DNA of 34,593 nucleotides from Nitrososphaerota archaeon. Its GTDB lineage: Archaea; Thermoproteota; Nitrososphaeria; Nitrososphaerales; Nitrosopumilaceae. Shown one piece after another: positions 23,587 through 32,121 of this stretch. The notes under the pieces were generated by a model that saw only the letters and a program-made list of their open reading frames with translations, had not been told where the DNA came from and did no database searches. The position numbers and the translations under genes are program-made. Position 1 is the first letter of the stretch. Each line of letters begins with the position of its first letter. Where the stretch lies: contig JAANXC010000081.1 of the NCBI GenBank assembly GCA_018263495.1, positions 1-34,593 of the forward strand, read 5' to 3'.

Positions 23587-24783
23587 TTATAATGCTTTGA
23601 ATTGTTCGCTCCATTTGTAATATGCCCTTATCATATCCATGGAAACGCTAGGTTTTCTTCTTACTATAGTCTCTCTAAAATCCTTCATTGTTATATCACG
23701 CGGTTTGGATGGATTTTCACCCTCTACTGGTTCTTTGTATGTAGTTGTGCTAAACATCTCATTCACAACTTTAAGCTGAACAGCTTGACAAATATCCTTG
23801 ATATCACTTGCGCTATATCCATCAAAAATTGATGCCAAGGTATGAGAACGTACCCTACCATCTAGTTGTAGTTTGTTTGTGTAAAGTTGGAAAAGTTTTT
23901 CTCTGGCTTCAAGTGTTGGTAATGAAACGTATATCCTTTTTTGGAACCTACGCAAAAATGGATGATCAAGACTCCAGGGTTTATTGGTTGCGCCAATTAC
24001 GTATAACTGCATATCCTTTCCCTTACCGTTAATTCCATCTATTTCTGTCAGAAATTGATTTCTGCTTCTTACCTCACCACCAATCTCATTTGTACGTTCA
24101 CCTAAAAGTGAGTCAAGTTCATCAATGAATAAAATTACAGGTTTACCTTCTCTCTCGGCATAGTTACGAGCCATTTTAAATAATTTTGAGACATTTTTTT
24201 CTGCCTCACCAAGCCATTTGCTCATCATGGATGAACCGTCTACATTGATGAAATAACCATCAAGTTCATTGGCAGTTGCAGCAGCAAGAATTGTTTTACC
24301 ACAACCAGGTGGACCATATAATAAAATTCCTCTTGGCCAACCTAGTGGAAATAAATCTGATCTTTTAGATGGATAAACTATTGATTCACGTAATGCATTT
24401 TTAGCATCATCTACACCAACTACATCATCCCATCTAACATCTGGTTTTTCTTTCATTAGCATGTCTTCGAAACTATTTTTAGTATTATTTGCAAGAGTTG
24501 CTCTCTGCTCCTCTGGTGATGCTGCAGAATCAACTACTGGTTCAACGTCAGTTAATGATGTGCTCTGTAGTGACTTTATTCTGTCTTGGTATGATTTCAT
24601 ACGTTCTGTATAGATTTTGTTTAGTTGACTATCCGGATAAAGGCGCATTAATTTGAGCAATGTTTCTGTCGCCTTTTGATAATTAGTTATTGCCATCCCA
24701 CGTGCCCCTTGCGCATCATATTTTATTGCACCAGTAGCATATTGGCTGGCAGACTTTTCTAGTTCTTGTGGAGCCATATTCAT
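23587..24783 (-). CDS. cdvC: CdvC, Vps4-like AAA ATPase of the archaeal division machinery
   Basis: 398 residues. An N-terminal three-helix MIT domain (about 5-75), a linker (76-110), and a Vps4-type AAA domain with Walker A GPPGCGKT (157-164), Walker B ILFIDELD (Asp221, Glu222), the GATNKP sensor and RRFQKR arginine finger, and a C-terminal helix ending KWSEQFKAL. CdvC disassembles ESCRT-III-like CdvB filaments during cytokinesis. In thaumarchaea cdvA, cdvB and cdvC are scattered rather than clustered, which agrees with this gene lying alone next to carA. The start ATG has a second in-frame ATG two codons later. Confidence 0.95.
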   Translation of the reverse strand: MNMAPQELEKSASQYATGAIKYDAQGARGMAITNYQKATETLLKLMRLYPDSQLNKIYTERMKSYQDRIKSLQSTSLTDVEPVVDSAASPEEQRATLANNTKNSFEDMLMKEKPDVRWDDVVGVDDAKNALRESIVYPSKRSDLFPLGWPRGILLYGPPGCGKTILAAATANELDGYFINVDGSSMMSKWLGEAEKNVSKLFKMARNYAEREGKPVILFIDELDSLLGERTNEIGGEVRSRNQFLTEIDGINGKGKDMQLYVIGATNKPWSLDHPFLRRFQKRIYVSLPTLEAREKLFQLYTNKLQLDGRVRSHTLASIFDGYSASDIKDICQAVQLKVVNEMFSTTTYKEPVEGENPSKPRDITMKDFRETIVRRKPSVSMDMIRAYYKWSEQFKAL

Positions 24784-24959
24784 CTAAATTACCAGATATC
24801 TAGTTTAGATTTAGTAAGGTACTCTCGATTGTAAATATCTGTGTGAAATCTGGTGAAATTATTTACACTATTCTCTGTTTTTGCCTGAAATTCAATAAAA
24901 CTGAAGGAAAAATCACGAACTAAATGATTCTGGAAGGTGTATGATAAACCGTTTGTTTG
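24784..24959. other. 176-base intergenic region upstream of cdvC
   Basis: It lies between the cdvC start and the stop of the DHH gene, both read leftward. I find no coding frame, no good C/D-box pair (RUGAUGA with CUGA) and no strong hairpin. It presumably carries the cdvC promoter; AT-rich elements near 24790-24820 are at the right distance. The unusual length for this compact genome could indicate regulated transcription of cdvC through the cell cycle (speculative). Confidence 0.4.
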
Positions 24960-26009
24960 CTAACTACTACCAAGACGCGAATTCATTTCGCGCACAAATT
25001 TTTTGATTTTATCTTTTGGGATAACAGCTCCACATGCTTTGTCATGCCCACCCCCAGAACCACCTAATTCAGAAGAAACGGCAGATACTAATTTTCCTAG
25101 ATGAGTTTTACATGTTGGTGAACCGCGTACTGACACTGCGTATATTCCCTTATCAACACGTTCTTTGTAGGTGATGGCAACATCTTTTCCTGAAAACCCA
25201 AGGACAAAGTTAGCAGCGCCACTTGCACCTGAATCAAGAACTTCCATATGACCTAGGTTTTTTGAAATTTTCATTGATGCTTTTACTTTTGATATAATTT
25301 CAGCAAGTTTTCCAACTTGAATTTGTGCAAATTCATATGTGTTTGGAATATCATGTGGAAATTTTGATTCTGATAATTCATCAACTAAATAATGAAGATA
25401 ATCAACGTCTTGTTTACGTTGATGTCCTACTATATTGTACGTTAAGACAGTAGCGCTTATCAAGGCAAATTGTCTATCATAGATTTGCAAAAGTTTTGAA
25501 GCTATTGGTCTATCTTCCATATAATCAGTGATTGCACCACATGCTGCAATAAATGCAGAATGATCTGGTAATTTTTTCTTAAATGCATTATAAACAAGGA
25601 CTGATGTACATTCAGATGTATCGTGAATTAGTTTCACTTTAACTTTTTTAAGTTTAGCAATAATTTTTGAATCTAAATGATGATGATCTACATAGGTTAT
25701 AGAAATTTTCTTTTTTCTTAATTCCGTAAGCAGTTCAACAAAGTAATCAGTATTTTGTTTGTTTAATCCAAGATCACATATGAATAATGTTTTTAATTTT
25801 TCATCGTTTCGTAAAGTCTCCAATACATCTGTCATTCCAGGATAATCCACAAGTATTGTATCACCACCAAAAGCTTGTTTAATTAATGCAGCAGAAGAAA
25901 TACCATCTGCATCTTCCATATGTGAAATACAAAGAGTTTTAGTTCTTTTTGATTTTAGAGTTTTTGATGAGGTTTTTCGCACGCTTGATTTTTTAGATTT
26001 AGTTGACAT
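24960..26009 (-). CDS. DHH/DHHA1 phosphoesterase (RecJ-like, archaeal)
   Basis: 349 residues. After a Lys/Ser-rich basic N-terminus (1-24), the DHH domain shows SHMEDADG (His30, Asp33, Asp35), CDLGLN (Asp79) and VDHHH (Asp108-His109-His110). The C-terminal DHHA1 domain ends in GGSGGGHDKACGA. The family includes RecJ-type single-strand exonucleases, GAN nucleases tied to the replisome, and nanoRNases or cyclic-dinucleotide phosphodiesterases. The compact size and absence of an OB-fold leave the exact substrate open. The basic tail suggests nucleic-acid contact. Confidence 0.88.
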   Translation of the reverse strand: MSTKSKKSSVRKTSSKTLKSKRTKTLCISHMEDADGISSAALIKQAFGGDTILVDYPGMTDVLETLRNDEKLKTLFICDLGLNKQNTDYFVELLTELRKKKISITYVDHHHLDSKIIAKLKKVKVKLIHDTSECTSVLVYNAFKKKLPDHSAFIAACGAITDYMEDRPIASKLLQIYDRQFALISATVLTYNIVGHQRKQDVDYLHYLVDELSESKFPHDIPNTYEFAQIQVGKLAEIISKVKASMKISKNLGHMEVLDSGASGAANFVLGFSGKDVAITYKERVDKGIYAVSVRGSPTCKTHLGKLVSAVSSELGGSGGGHDKACGAVIPKDKIKKFVREMNSRLGSS

Positions 26010-26054
26010 ATGATCGAACCGCTAGACCCACATTTAAATTTAGAATTACAAGTG

Positions 26055-26252
26055 TTATTTTGAAAAGAGTTTGTTGGTTGTAATATCTTGCTTTTGTGAG
26101 ATTTGAGCTGGAACATTACATATATCATAAAACCAAACTCCATCAAGCTGTGTACTAATGTCGGTTTGTTGTAATTTGGCTAATTCTTCTGGAGATGCAT
26201 TTAGAATACGCTCATCCATTAATTGTAATAATTTACGCTCTTCTTGAGACAT
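26055..26252 (-). CDS. Unknown 65-residue protein
   Basis: Begins MSQEERKLLQLMDERI and continues as a charged helix (NASPEELAKLQQTD), then a more hydrophobic patch DGVWFYDICNVPAQIS. No family recognised. It is 45 bases upstream of the DHH phosphoesterase on the same strand and may be co-transcribed. The helical composition with few rare residues supports coding. A competing frame partly overlapping it reads unlike a protein. Confidence 0.55.
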   Translation of the reverse strand: MSQEERKLLQLMDERILNASPEELAKLQQTDISTQLDGVWFYDICNVPAQISQKQDITTNKLFSK

Positions 26253-26335
26253 AGTAATTTGGTTAAAAATAATCTTATAATTACAAAAGTTGTTGGATTA
26301 GACAAAATACTGAATTTTCAAAACGTAATTCAAGT

Positions 26336-26348
26336 CGAAAATTTAAAA
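26336..26348 (+). promoter_or_regulatory. BRE/TATA promoter of the citrate synthase gene
   Basis: CGAAA (26336-26340) followed by ATTTAAAA (26341-26348) matches an archaeal BRE plus TATA box, centred about 26 bases before the ATG at 26371. This predicts a leaderless or nearly leaderless transcript. A GGTGAT sequence complementary to the 16S rRNA 3' end sits directly against the ATG at 26365-26370; if transcription starts at the ATG it would not be in the message. Confidence 0.55.
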
Positions 26349-26370
26349 GTGCTATTTTCTCAAAGGTGAT

Positions 26371-27540
26371 ATGGATACAAAAAACATAGGTTTAAGAAAT
26401 ATTGAGGTTGCAGACACAAAAATCTCATACATTGATGGGCAAAAAGGAAAGCTGATTTATCGTGGATATGATATTTTAGATCTTACAAAGAATTCCAATT
26501 TTGAGGAAACATGTTTTCTTCTACTGCATGATGAATTACCAACTAAGAATGAATACAATGATTTCAAAACTGAATTAGTTGATGCGAGAGTTATTCCTAA
26601 ACAAATGCAAATTAACATGGGTAATTGGAGAAAGGATGCCGACCCTATGGATGTTCTGCAAGCATTTGTTGCTGCGTTTGGAGGTTACTATGATGAAGAA
26701 TTTTCAACCAAGGAGGCAAGTTATAGTAGAGCTATAAATCTGATAGCTAAAGTTCCTACAATTGTATCTAGTTGGCATAGAATCCGTAACGGTAAAAAAA
26801 TCATAGACCCTGATTCTGATTTAAGCCACGCTGCCAATTTTTTGTTCATGCTGAATGATGAGAAACCGGATCCTGAACTAGAAAGAATCTTTGATATTTG
26901 TTTGATTTTACATGCAGATCATACTCTGAATGCTTCAACGTTTGCAGCAAGGGAAGTTGCATCCACACGTGCACACATGTATTCTGCTGCTAGCGCAGCA
27001 GTTGGTGCATTAAGTGGTGAATTACATGGAGGAGCAAATTATGAAGTGATGAGAATGCTTCTAGATATAAAAACTGAAGAAAACGTTGAATCTTACATTA
27101 AAGAAAAATTTACAAATAATGAAAGGATTATGGGAATGGGACATGCAGTATACAAAACTGTTGATCCTAGATCTCAAGTACTGAAGGAGCTATCCAAAAG
27201 ACTATCAGAAAAAACTGGTAAGCCATGGTATGATATAACAAGTAAGGTTGAGCGTGTAACTGCTGAGTTGATGAAAAAAGATAAAGGCGTAGAAATTTTT
27301 CCTAACGTGGATCTTTATAGTGCATCAGTTTATTACATGCTAGGTATTCCGATGGATCTTAATACACCGATATTCGCTATATCGAGAGCTGCCGGTTGGG
27401 CTGCACATATTATTGAAGAAAAATTTGCAGAAGCAGCACCAAAAGCTATGTTATACAGACCAAAGGCTAACTATGTTGGAAAATATGCTGGACCACAAGG
27501 TTCCAAATATATTCCAATAGAAAAAAGAACTAAAAAATAA
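26371..27540 (+). CDS. gltA: Citrate synthase
   Basis: 389 residues of the archaeal/Gram-positive short citrate synthase type. Catalytic and CoA-binding motifs are present: HADHTLNASTFAAREVAST with the first catalytic histidine, GALSGELHGGANYEVMRML with the second, and GMGHAVYKTVDPRS, then the aspartate region near VDLYSASVYYMLGIP and the C-terminal RPKANYVGKYAG. It condenses acetyl-CoA and oxaloacetate; some relatives use propionyl-CoA. In an autotroph using the 3HP/4HB cycle it supplies 2-oxoglutarate for biosynthesis. It has its own promoter. Confidence 0.94.
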   Translation: MDTKNIGLRNIEVADTKISYIDGQKGKLIYRGYDILDLTKNSNFEETCFLLLHDELPTKNEYNDFKTELVDARVIPKQMQINMGNWRKDADPMDVLQAFVAAFGGYYDEEFSTKEASYSRAINLIAKVPTIVSSWHRIRNGKKIIDPDSDLSHAANFLFMLNDEKPDPELERIFDICLILHADHTLNASTFAAREVASTRAHMYSAASAAVGALSGELHGGANYEVMRMLLDIKTEENVESYIKEKFTNNERIMGMGHAVYKTVDPRSQVLKELSKRLSEKTGKPWYDITSKVERVTAELMKKDKGVEIFPNVDLYSASVYYMLGIPMDLNTPIFAISRAAGWAAHIIEEKFAEAAPKAMLYRPKANYVGKYAGPQGSKYIPIEKRTKK

Positions 27541-27548
27541 AGCGTAAG

Positions 27549-27755
27549 TTAATTTCTAGAGTCAAGCCATTCTTTTGCTTTAGAATTAACATCATGTTTG
27601 TACAATACTTGATAAACCATATCATAAAATGACAATCCCTTTTTTTGTGCTTCACCATCAAGCCACTTTAAGCCATCTGATAATTCAGGATCATGTTCCG
27701 AAAATTCTACTAGTTCGTCCACCATTTTTGTGAAAAAGGTTTGAGACTCTGACAT
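27549..27755 (-). CDS. Unknown 68-residue acidic protein
   Basis: Begins MSESQTFFTKMVDELVEF and ends HDVNSKAKEWLDSRN. It is acidic and helical, with a tryptophan pair (LKWLDGEAQ and EWLD). No family recognised. It converges with citrate synthase, leaving 8 bases between stop codons. A well-formed ATG and even composition support it as one of the small proteins conserved in this lineage. Confidence 0.6.
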   Translation of the reverse strand: MSESQTFFTKMVDELVEFSEHDPELSDGLKWLDGEAQKKGLSFYDMVYQVLYKHDVNSKAKEWLDSRN

Positions 27756-27832
27756 TATACACTAGTTTAAATGTTGATCATTAAGCGACAAACGAGAAAT
27801 ATATAGACAAAAAACGCCCTTTTGATTGACAT

Positions 27833-28276
27833 ATGGAGCATGAACTATTTTTTGACGGTAATTTGAAAGAGTACTCATGGTCAATAAAAACTGGAAAGGA
27901 AATAATAAACCAAATTAGAGAACATCCTGCAGCGTATCTTTCAGGTGGAAAATTAGATATTAAAAACAAAGGGGAATCAAGATTTGTTGCACTTCATGTG
28001 GGAATTTATTGGGGTCTTGGTGTTTTCATCATAAAAGATTTTGACAAGATACATGTGATGTGTGATTCAAAAGAAATGTATGAAATTTTAATACAGCAGA
28101 ATAAAACACTAAACCAAATAATCGATGACAAAATTCACTTTATTAATCAATTAGTGGATCATAGAAATCTAAAATTGGAATACCATTTGATAGAGCCAAC
28201 AAAAAATATATCTACGGAACATCTTTCTAGTAAGAATAAAACGTCTGCTTCTAGAGACTCTAGTGGTTTTGTTTAA
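27833..28276 (+). CDS. Unknown 147-residue protein
   Basis: Starts MEHELFFDGNLKEYSWSIK. The first two thirds look like a compact alpha/beta domain (SRFVALHVGIYWGLGVFIIKDFDKIHVM, NQIIDDKIHFINQLVDH). The last 30 residues are polar, rich in Ser, Thr and Lys, and probably disordered. No membrane segment long enough to span and no recognised family. It is followed by a 111-base gap with the promoter of the next small gene. Confidence 0.6.
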   Translation: MEHELFFDGNLKEYSWSIKTGKEIINQIREHPAAYLSGGKLDIKNKGESRFVALHVGIYWGLGVFIIKDFDKIHVMCDSKEMYEILIQQNKTLNQIIDDKIHFINQLVDHRNLKLEYHLIEPTKNISTEHLSSKNKTSASRDSSGFV

Positions 28277-28348
28277 TGATTTAATAAAACGAAGAAAATT
28301 GATTGTGAATCAGCTAAATGTAATTAAGATAAAACTCAATCTTGAAAC

Positions 28349-28375
28349 AAATAAGGATTTTTAAATAAGGATTTT
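28349..28375 (+). repeat. 14-bp tandem duplication over a TATA box
   Basis: AAATAAGGATTTTT at 28349-28362 is followed at once by AAATAAGGATTTT at 28363-28375. The junction TTTTTAAATAA forms a TATA-like element centred about 24 bases before the ATG at 28388. The duplication therefore made or doubled the promoter core of the following small gene. Confidence 0.6.
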
Positions 28376-28387
28376 CCAAAATGTATT

Positions 28388-28594
28388 ATGACTGATATCA
28401 ATGACGTTATGCCAAAAATTCCGTCTATGAAATGGGGTGCATTGATGAATCGAGCACCGACAAGCGGTAAAGTTAAGGAATTAAATAGAATTTTTCCACA
28501 TAATGGAAAATGGCATACAGTCTTTGAAGAAAAAGATCATACATACATTGATGACAAGCTTGTTTGGAAAAAAGACAAAAAAGCTTGGACATAA
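28388..28594 (+). CDS. Unknown 68-residue basic protein
   Basis: Begins MTDINDVMPKIPSMKWGALMNRAPTSGK, with later aromatic/charged pieces NGKWHTVFEEKDHTYIDDKLVWKKDKKAW. Short beta strands and lysine-rich end. No family recognised. It should be transcribed from the duplicated TATA region just upstream, leaderless or nearly so. It is convergent with the glycerate kinase gene, with stop codons two bases apart. Confidence 0.6.
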   Translation: MTDINDVMPKIPSMKWGALMNRAPTSGKVKELNRIFPHNGKWHTVFEEKDHTYIDDKLVWKKDKKAWT

Positions 28595-28595
28595 G

Positions 28596-29879
28596 CTAAT
28601 ATTTTATGATCAATCCTATATCCATTAAATTAGTATGAGTTGATCCTGTCTTTATCAACCCACCATACTTTTTAAAAAATGAATAGGAATCATTGTTCTC
28701 CAAGTAGGAAGAAATTTTTTGTAGGTTAGATGAATTATTATCACTTAAAGCTCCAGCACATGTTGTGTTTCCATCAATACCATCCGTTGAAATTGAAGAA
28801 ACTAACACACGATGATCAGAACCATGAATTAATTTTAAGATCTGTAGAACAAGTTCTTGGTTGCGACCTCCTTTCCCATTTCCCTTTACTTGTACTGTCG
28901 GTTCACCACCAAATATTATACATGAATTCTTCTTCTCTGATATCATTCGTACAATTTTTTTTGCTGATACACTGACATCATGCTTGATTGGTGAATAAAC
29001 CTTGGTAGTAAACCCAAGTCGCCTGGATTTTAAAACCATAACGTCCAAACAGTCATGATTAGTTGCTATGATTTTATTCTTGATCGTTAATCTGTTCGGT
29101 TTCATTGTCTTTGTATTCAGACCACGTTTTAGGTGTCTAATTACTTTTTTTGGAAGTTTTTTTCCCAGGGAATATTTAGTTATTATCTTTATTGCGTCAG
29201 AAAATGTTGTATTATCATTATACGTACATCCTGATGAAATGACCGATAAATCGTTACTGACAACATCTGACATTACCAATGCACATCCATCACAATTCAT
29301 GTTTTGAACAAGCTTGCCACCCTTGATCATTGACAGATGTTTTCTAACACAGTTAAATTCATCAATTGTTGCACCACATTGCAATAATAATTTGGTCACG
29401 GATTTTTTTTCACTCAAAGTTATGTTATCTGGAAGAGCCAACAAAGAGGAACCTCCGCCGGACACCAAAAATAGCACAAAATCCCTCTTAGAACAATTGT
29501 TAACTAATTCTCGCACCGCTTTTCCTGCTCTTACACTTTCTTTATCAGGTAATGGATGTCCAGAATAAAAAATCTTGAATTTTTTACTAACTATTGAAGA
29601 TTTAGTGTGTTTTGGAGCTACAATTATTCCCTGTGAAATACTAATTTTCTTTGATACATATTCTGCCATAGAATCTGAGGCCTTTCCATATGCAACCACA
29701 AAAATTTTCCCATAGTTCGATAAAAATATACGATTTTTTTCCAGTCGAATGTGATTTTTACCCACAAATGATTTTAGGAAATTTTTTGGCTCTGCGGCGG
29801 TTAACCCCGCTTCTAATATCTGTAATGCTTTTTTCTTCACTTTTGTATTTGCTAATGAATTAAAATTCCTAATCATCAT
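28596..29879 (-). CDS. Glycerate 2-kinase (DUF4147/MOFRL family)
   Basis: 427 residues. The N-terminal DUF4147 domain contains GKASDSMAEYV, the glycine-rich VSGGGSSLLALP near residue 140, and FNCVRKHLSMIKGGKL. The C-terminal MOFRL domain contains IIFGGEPTVQVKGNGKGGRNQELVL and SISTDGIDGNTTCAGA. Family enzymes phosphorylate D-glycerate at C2, feeding 2-phosphoglycerate to the lower glycolytic or gluconeogenic pathway. Some archaeal members are part of branched Entner-Doudoroff routes; here no sugar-acid genes are near, so glycerate recycling is a guess. Length is normal. It is divergent from the iron alcohol dehydrogenase gene. Confidence 0.88.
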   Translation of the reverse strand: MMIRNFNSLANTKVKKKALQILEAGLTAAEPKNFLKSFVGKNHIRLEKNRIFLSNYGKIFVVAYGKASDSMAEYVSKKISISQGIIVAPKHTKSSIVSKKFKIFYSGHPLPDKESVRAGKAVRELVNNCSKRDFVLFLVSGGGSSLLALPDNITLSEKKSVTKLLLQCGATIDEFNCVRKHLSMIKGGKLVQNMNCDGCALVMSDVVSNDLSVISSGCTYNDNTTFSDAIKIITKYSLGKKLPKKVIRHLKRGLNTKTMKPNRLTIKNKIIATNHDCLDVMVLKSRRLGFTTKVYSPIKHDVSVSAKKIVRMISEKKNSCIIFGGEPTVQVKGNGKGGRNQELVLQILKLIHGSDHRVLVSSISTDGIDGNTTCAGALSDNNSSNLQKISSYLENNDSYSFFKKYGGLIKTGSTHTNLMDIGLIIKY

Positions 29880-29958
29880 TTTATAATTTTATTTTAAATA
29901 AATAAACCAAGTCTTCAATGATTGGAAGGTATAATAATAATCAAAATCTCAATAAATC

Positions 29959-30906
29959 ATGCATACAGTAAGAATACCAAAAATAATTCAATTTGGTGAA
30001 AATGCACTTTCTGAAGCGGAGTATCCAAAAAATGCATTAGTTGTAACAACTGCTCCACCTGAAATATCTGGCAGGTGGTTAGACAAAATGGGCATACAAG
30101 ACTATATGTTGTATGATAAAGTTAAACCAGAACCATCCATTGAAGATGTAAATGTTGTTGTATCTGAATACAAAGGAAAAAACCCATCAGTGCTAATTGG
30201 TCTTGGTGGCGGAAGTTCTATGGATGTTGTAAAATATGCATCAGAAGAATTTGGTCTAGAAAAAATTTTAATCCCTACAACTTTTGGTACCGGAGCTGAG
30301 ATGACAACTTATTGTGTTTTAAAATTTGATGGTAAGAAAAAACTTCTTGGTCCTGAAAAAAGATTCCTTGCAGATCGTGCTATCATTGATTCATATTTTA
30401 TGGATGGCACACCGGAACAAATACTCAAAAACTCTGTATGTGATGCTTGTGCACAAGCAACAGAAGGATATGACAGTAAAATGGGAAATGAACTTACAAG
30501 AACATTATGTAAACAAGCGTTTGACGTATTATATGATGCAATTATGAATGACAAGCCTGAAAATTATCCATATGGTTCCATGCTTTCGGGTATGGGTTTT
30601 GGAAATTGTTCTACAACGCTAGGACATGCATTATCATATGTATTTTCTAATGAGGGTATTGCTCATGGGTACTCTTTATCTTCATGCACTACCATAGCAC
30701 ACAAACACAACAAATCAATTTTCTATGAAAAATTCAAAGAAGTTATTGAAAAAATTGGTTTTGATAAAATGAAGTTAAAGGCTCCTGTCGATGAAGCAGC
30801 TGACATTGTAATGACTGACAAGGGTCATCTTGATCCAAACCCAATTCCAATTTCGAAAGAAGATGTCATCAAATGTCTTAATGACATTAATGATGGCAAT
30901 CTTTGA
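29959..30906 (+). CDS. Iron-containing alcohol dehydrogenase, probable malonic semialdehyde reductase
   Basis: 315 residues, shorter than the usual 380-400 of group III Fe-ADHs. The nucleotide loop GLGGGSSMD is at 81-89 and TTFGTGAEMT at 107-116. Metal ligands by position are Asp162, then Gln166 where the family has His, then His223 and His236. Nitrosopumilus maritimus uses two such enzymes in the 3HP/4HB cycle, for malonic semialdehyde (Nmar_1110) and succinic semialdehyde. In that genome cdvC is Nmar_1088 as I recall, so an Fe-ADH close to cdvC here points to the malonic semialdehyde enzyme. That link is from memory of locus numbers, not a search. It probably reduces the aldehyde to 3-hydroxypropionate with NADPH. 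Confidence 0.85.
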   Translation: MHTVRIPKIIQFGENALSEAEYPKNALVVTTAPPEISGRWLDKMGIQDYMLYDKVKPEPSIEDVNVVVSEYKGKNPSVLIGLGGGSSMDVVKYASEEFGLEKILIPTTFGTGAEMTTYCVLKFDGKKKLLGPEKRFLADRAIIDSYFMDGTPEQILKNSVCDACAQATEGYDSKMGNELTRTLCKQAFDVLYDAIMNDKPENYPYGSMLSGMGFGNCSTTLGHALSYVFSNEGIAHGYSLSSCTTIAHKHNKSIFYEKFKEVIEKIGFDKMKLKAPVDEAADIVMTDKGHLDPNPIPISKEDVIKCLNDINDGNL

Positions 30907-31003
30907 ATATCATATTTAATTTTCGCATAAAATTAGGTGTGACTTATCTTTGTGAAACTTATTAAGATTGAAATTCAAGAGTTTCTACTAGGTGTAATAT
31001 CAA

Positions 31004-32089
31004 ATGATAAAATTTGGAATTCAAAATGGGCTAAATGTTGCTAGAGCAGGTTATTCTGAAGATCAAATTCTAACTGCATGTATGTTAGCTGACCGTACTG
31101 GCTATGACTCTATTTTCTACATGGACCACACAAATGTTCCACAATGGAAAAATGCAATTGTACTTGACCCATGGGTCATGTTATCATCAATTGCAGCTGT
31201 TACAAATCATGTTGAATTAGGAACTTGCGTTACTGATGCAATTAGAAGACACCCATCAAATATTGCATTAGCAGCAATCACATTGGACAGAGTTTCAAAA
31301 GGGAGAGCAATTTTAGGAATTGGTGCGGGTGAAGCTCAAAACCTAAAAGAATTTTGCATACCATTTGAGAAACCTGTTTCTAAATGGGAAGAACAAATCC
31401 AAGTAATCAAAAAATTGTATGGTTCAACTCCAGATAACACTGTAGATTATGAAGGTAAGTATTACAAATTAGAATCTGCGTGCCTTCAAGCTCCACCGAT
31501 AAGAAAACCGCATCCACCAACATACATGGCGTCCGGTGGAAAGAGAACATTGCAACTAACGGGAAAATATGGTGATGGTTGGTTACCAATTGGATATACA
31601 CCAGAATTATTTGAGGATCATAAAAAGCAAATAGAAACATCAATGAATGAAAACAACAGGACCCAGGAAGAAAAAGATAATTTTCAAATGGCATTAGATA
31701 TTGATGTTTACTTTTCTGACGACGCCGAAGAATCTTGGGCTAAGATGAAGGAGGCTGTAAAAGTTAGTCTGTTTAAGCCTGAAATACTTAGAGTGCATGG
31801 ACTTAAAGAAATTGAAGGATTTGATTTTAGGAAATACTTTACGGAATATTCTATGTCTAACCAAGATTGGATTGTAAAAATGCGTGAGGCTGCGACAAAA
31901 ATTCCAGATGCTATTGCAAGATCATCAACCGGTGTTGGTACACCTGATGATATAATTCCAATATTTGAGAGGTTTCTTAAGGCAGGTGTAAATCATTTTG
32001 TAATCAGGTTCTGGGGTAAAAACTACTTTGGTTCTATTGATAAATTTGCCACTCATGTGATTCCTTATTTTAAGGAACAGAATAAGTAA
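31004..32089 (+). CDS. LLM-class flavin/F420-dependent oxidoreductase
   Basis: 361 residues of the bacterial-luciferase-like TIM barrel: IKFGIQNG at the start, GYDSIFYMDHT near 38, VELGTCVTDAIRRHPSNIALAAITLDRVSKGRAILGIGAGEAQNLKEFCIPFEKPVSKWEEQ split over residues 70-130, and YMASGGKRTLQLTGKYGDGWLP near 170-190. The GIGAGEAxN pattern is typical of F420-using members such as methylenetetrahydromethanopterin reductase relatives. Thaumarchaea make F420, so a F420H2-linked oxidoreductase is likely; the substrate is unknown. A GGTG ribosome-binding sequence lies 9 bases before the ATG. Confidence 0.87.
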   Translation: MIKFGIQNGLNVARAGYSEDQILTACMLADRTGYDSIFYMDHTNVPQWKNAIVLDPWVMLSSIAAVTNHVELGTCVTDAIRRHPSNIALAAITLDRVSKGRAILGIGAGEAQNLKEFCIPFEKPVSKWEEQIQVIKKLYGSTPDNTVDYEGKYYKLESACLQAPPIRKPHPPTYMASGGKRTLQLTGKYGDGWLPIGYTPELFEDHKKQIETSMNENNRTQEEKDNFQMALDIDVYFSDDAEESWAKMKEAVKVSLFKPEILRVHGLKEIEGFDFRKYFTEYSMSNQDWIVKMREAATKIPDAIARSSTGVGTPDDIIPIFERFLKAGVNHFVIRFWGKNYFGSIDKFATHVIPYFKEQNK

Positions 32090-32121
32090 AACATAATTCA
32101 GTTACTTGGATTAAAAATAAC

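Noticed and set aside
24784..24959. Small RNA gene upstream of cdvC
   Set aside because: CTGA-like boxes exist, but no matching C box, no stem and no conserved structure could be seen.
25955..26146. Alternative minus-strand frame overlapping the DHH start and the 65-residue gene
   Set aside because: Its composition is not protein-like, and it overlaps two better-supported frames.
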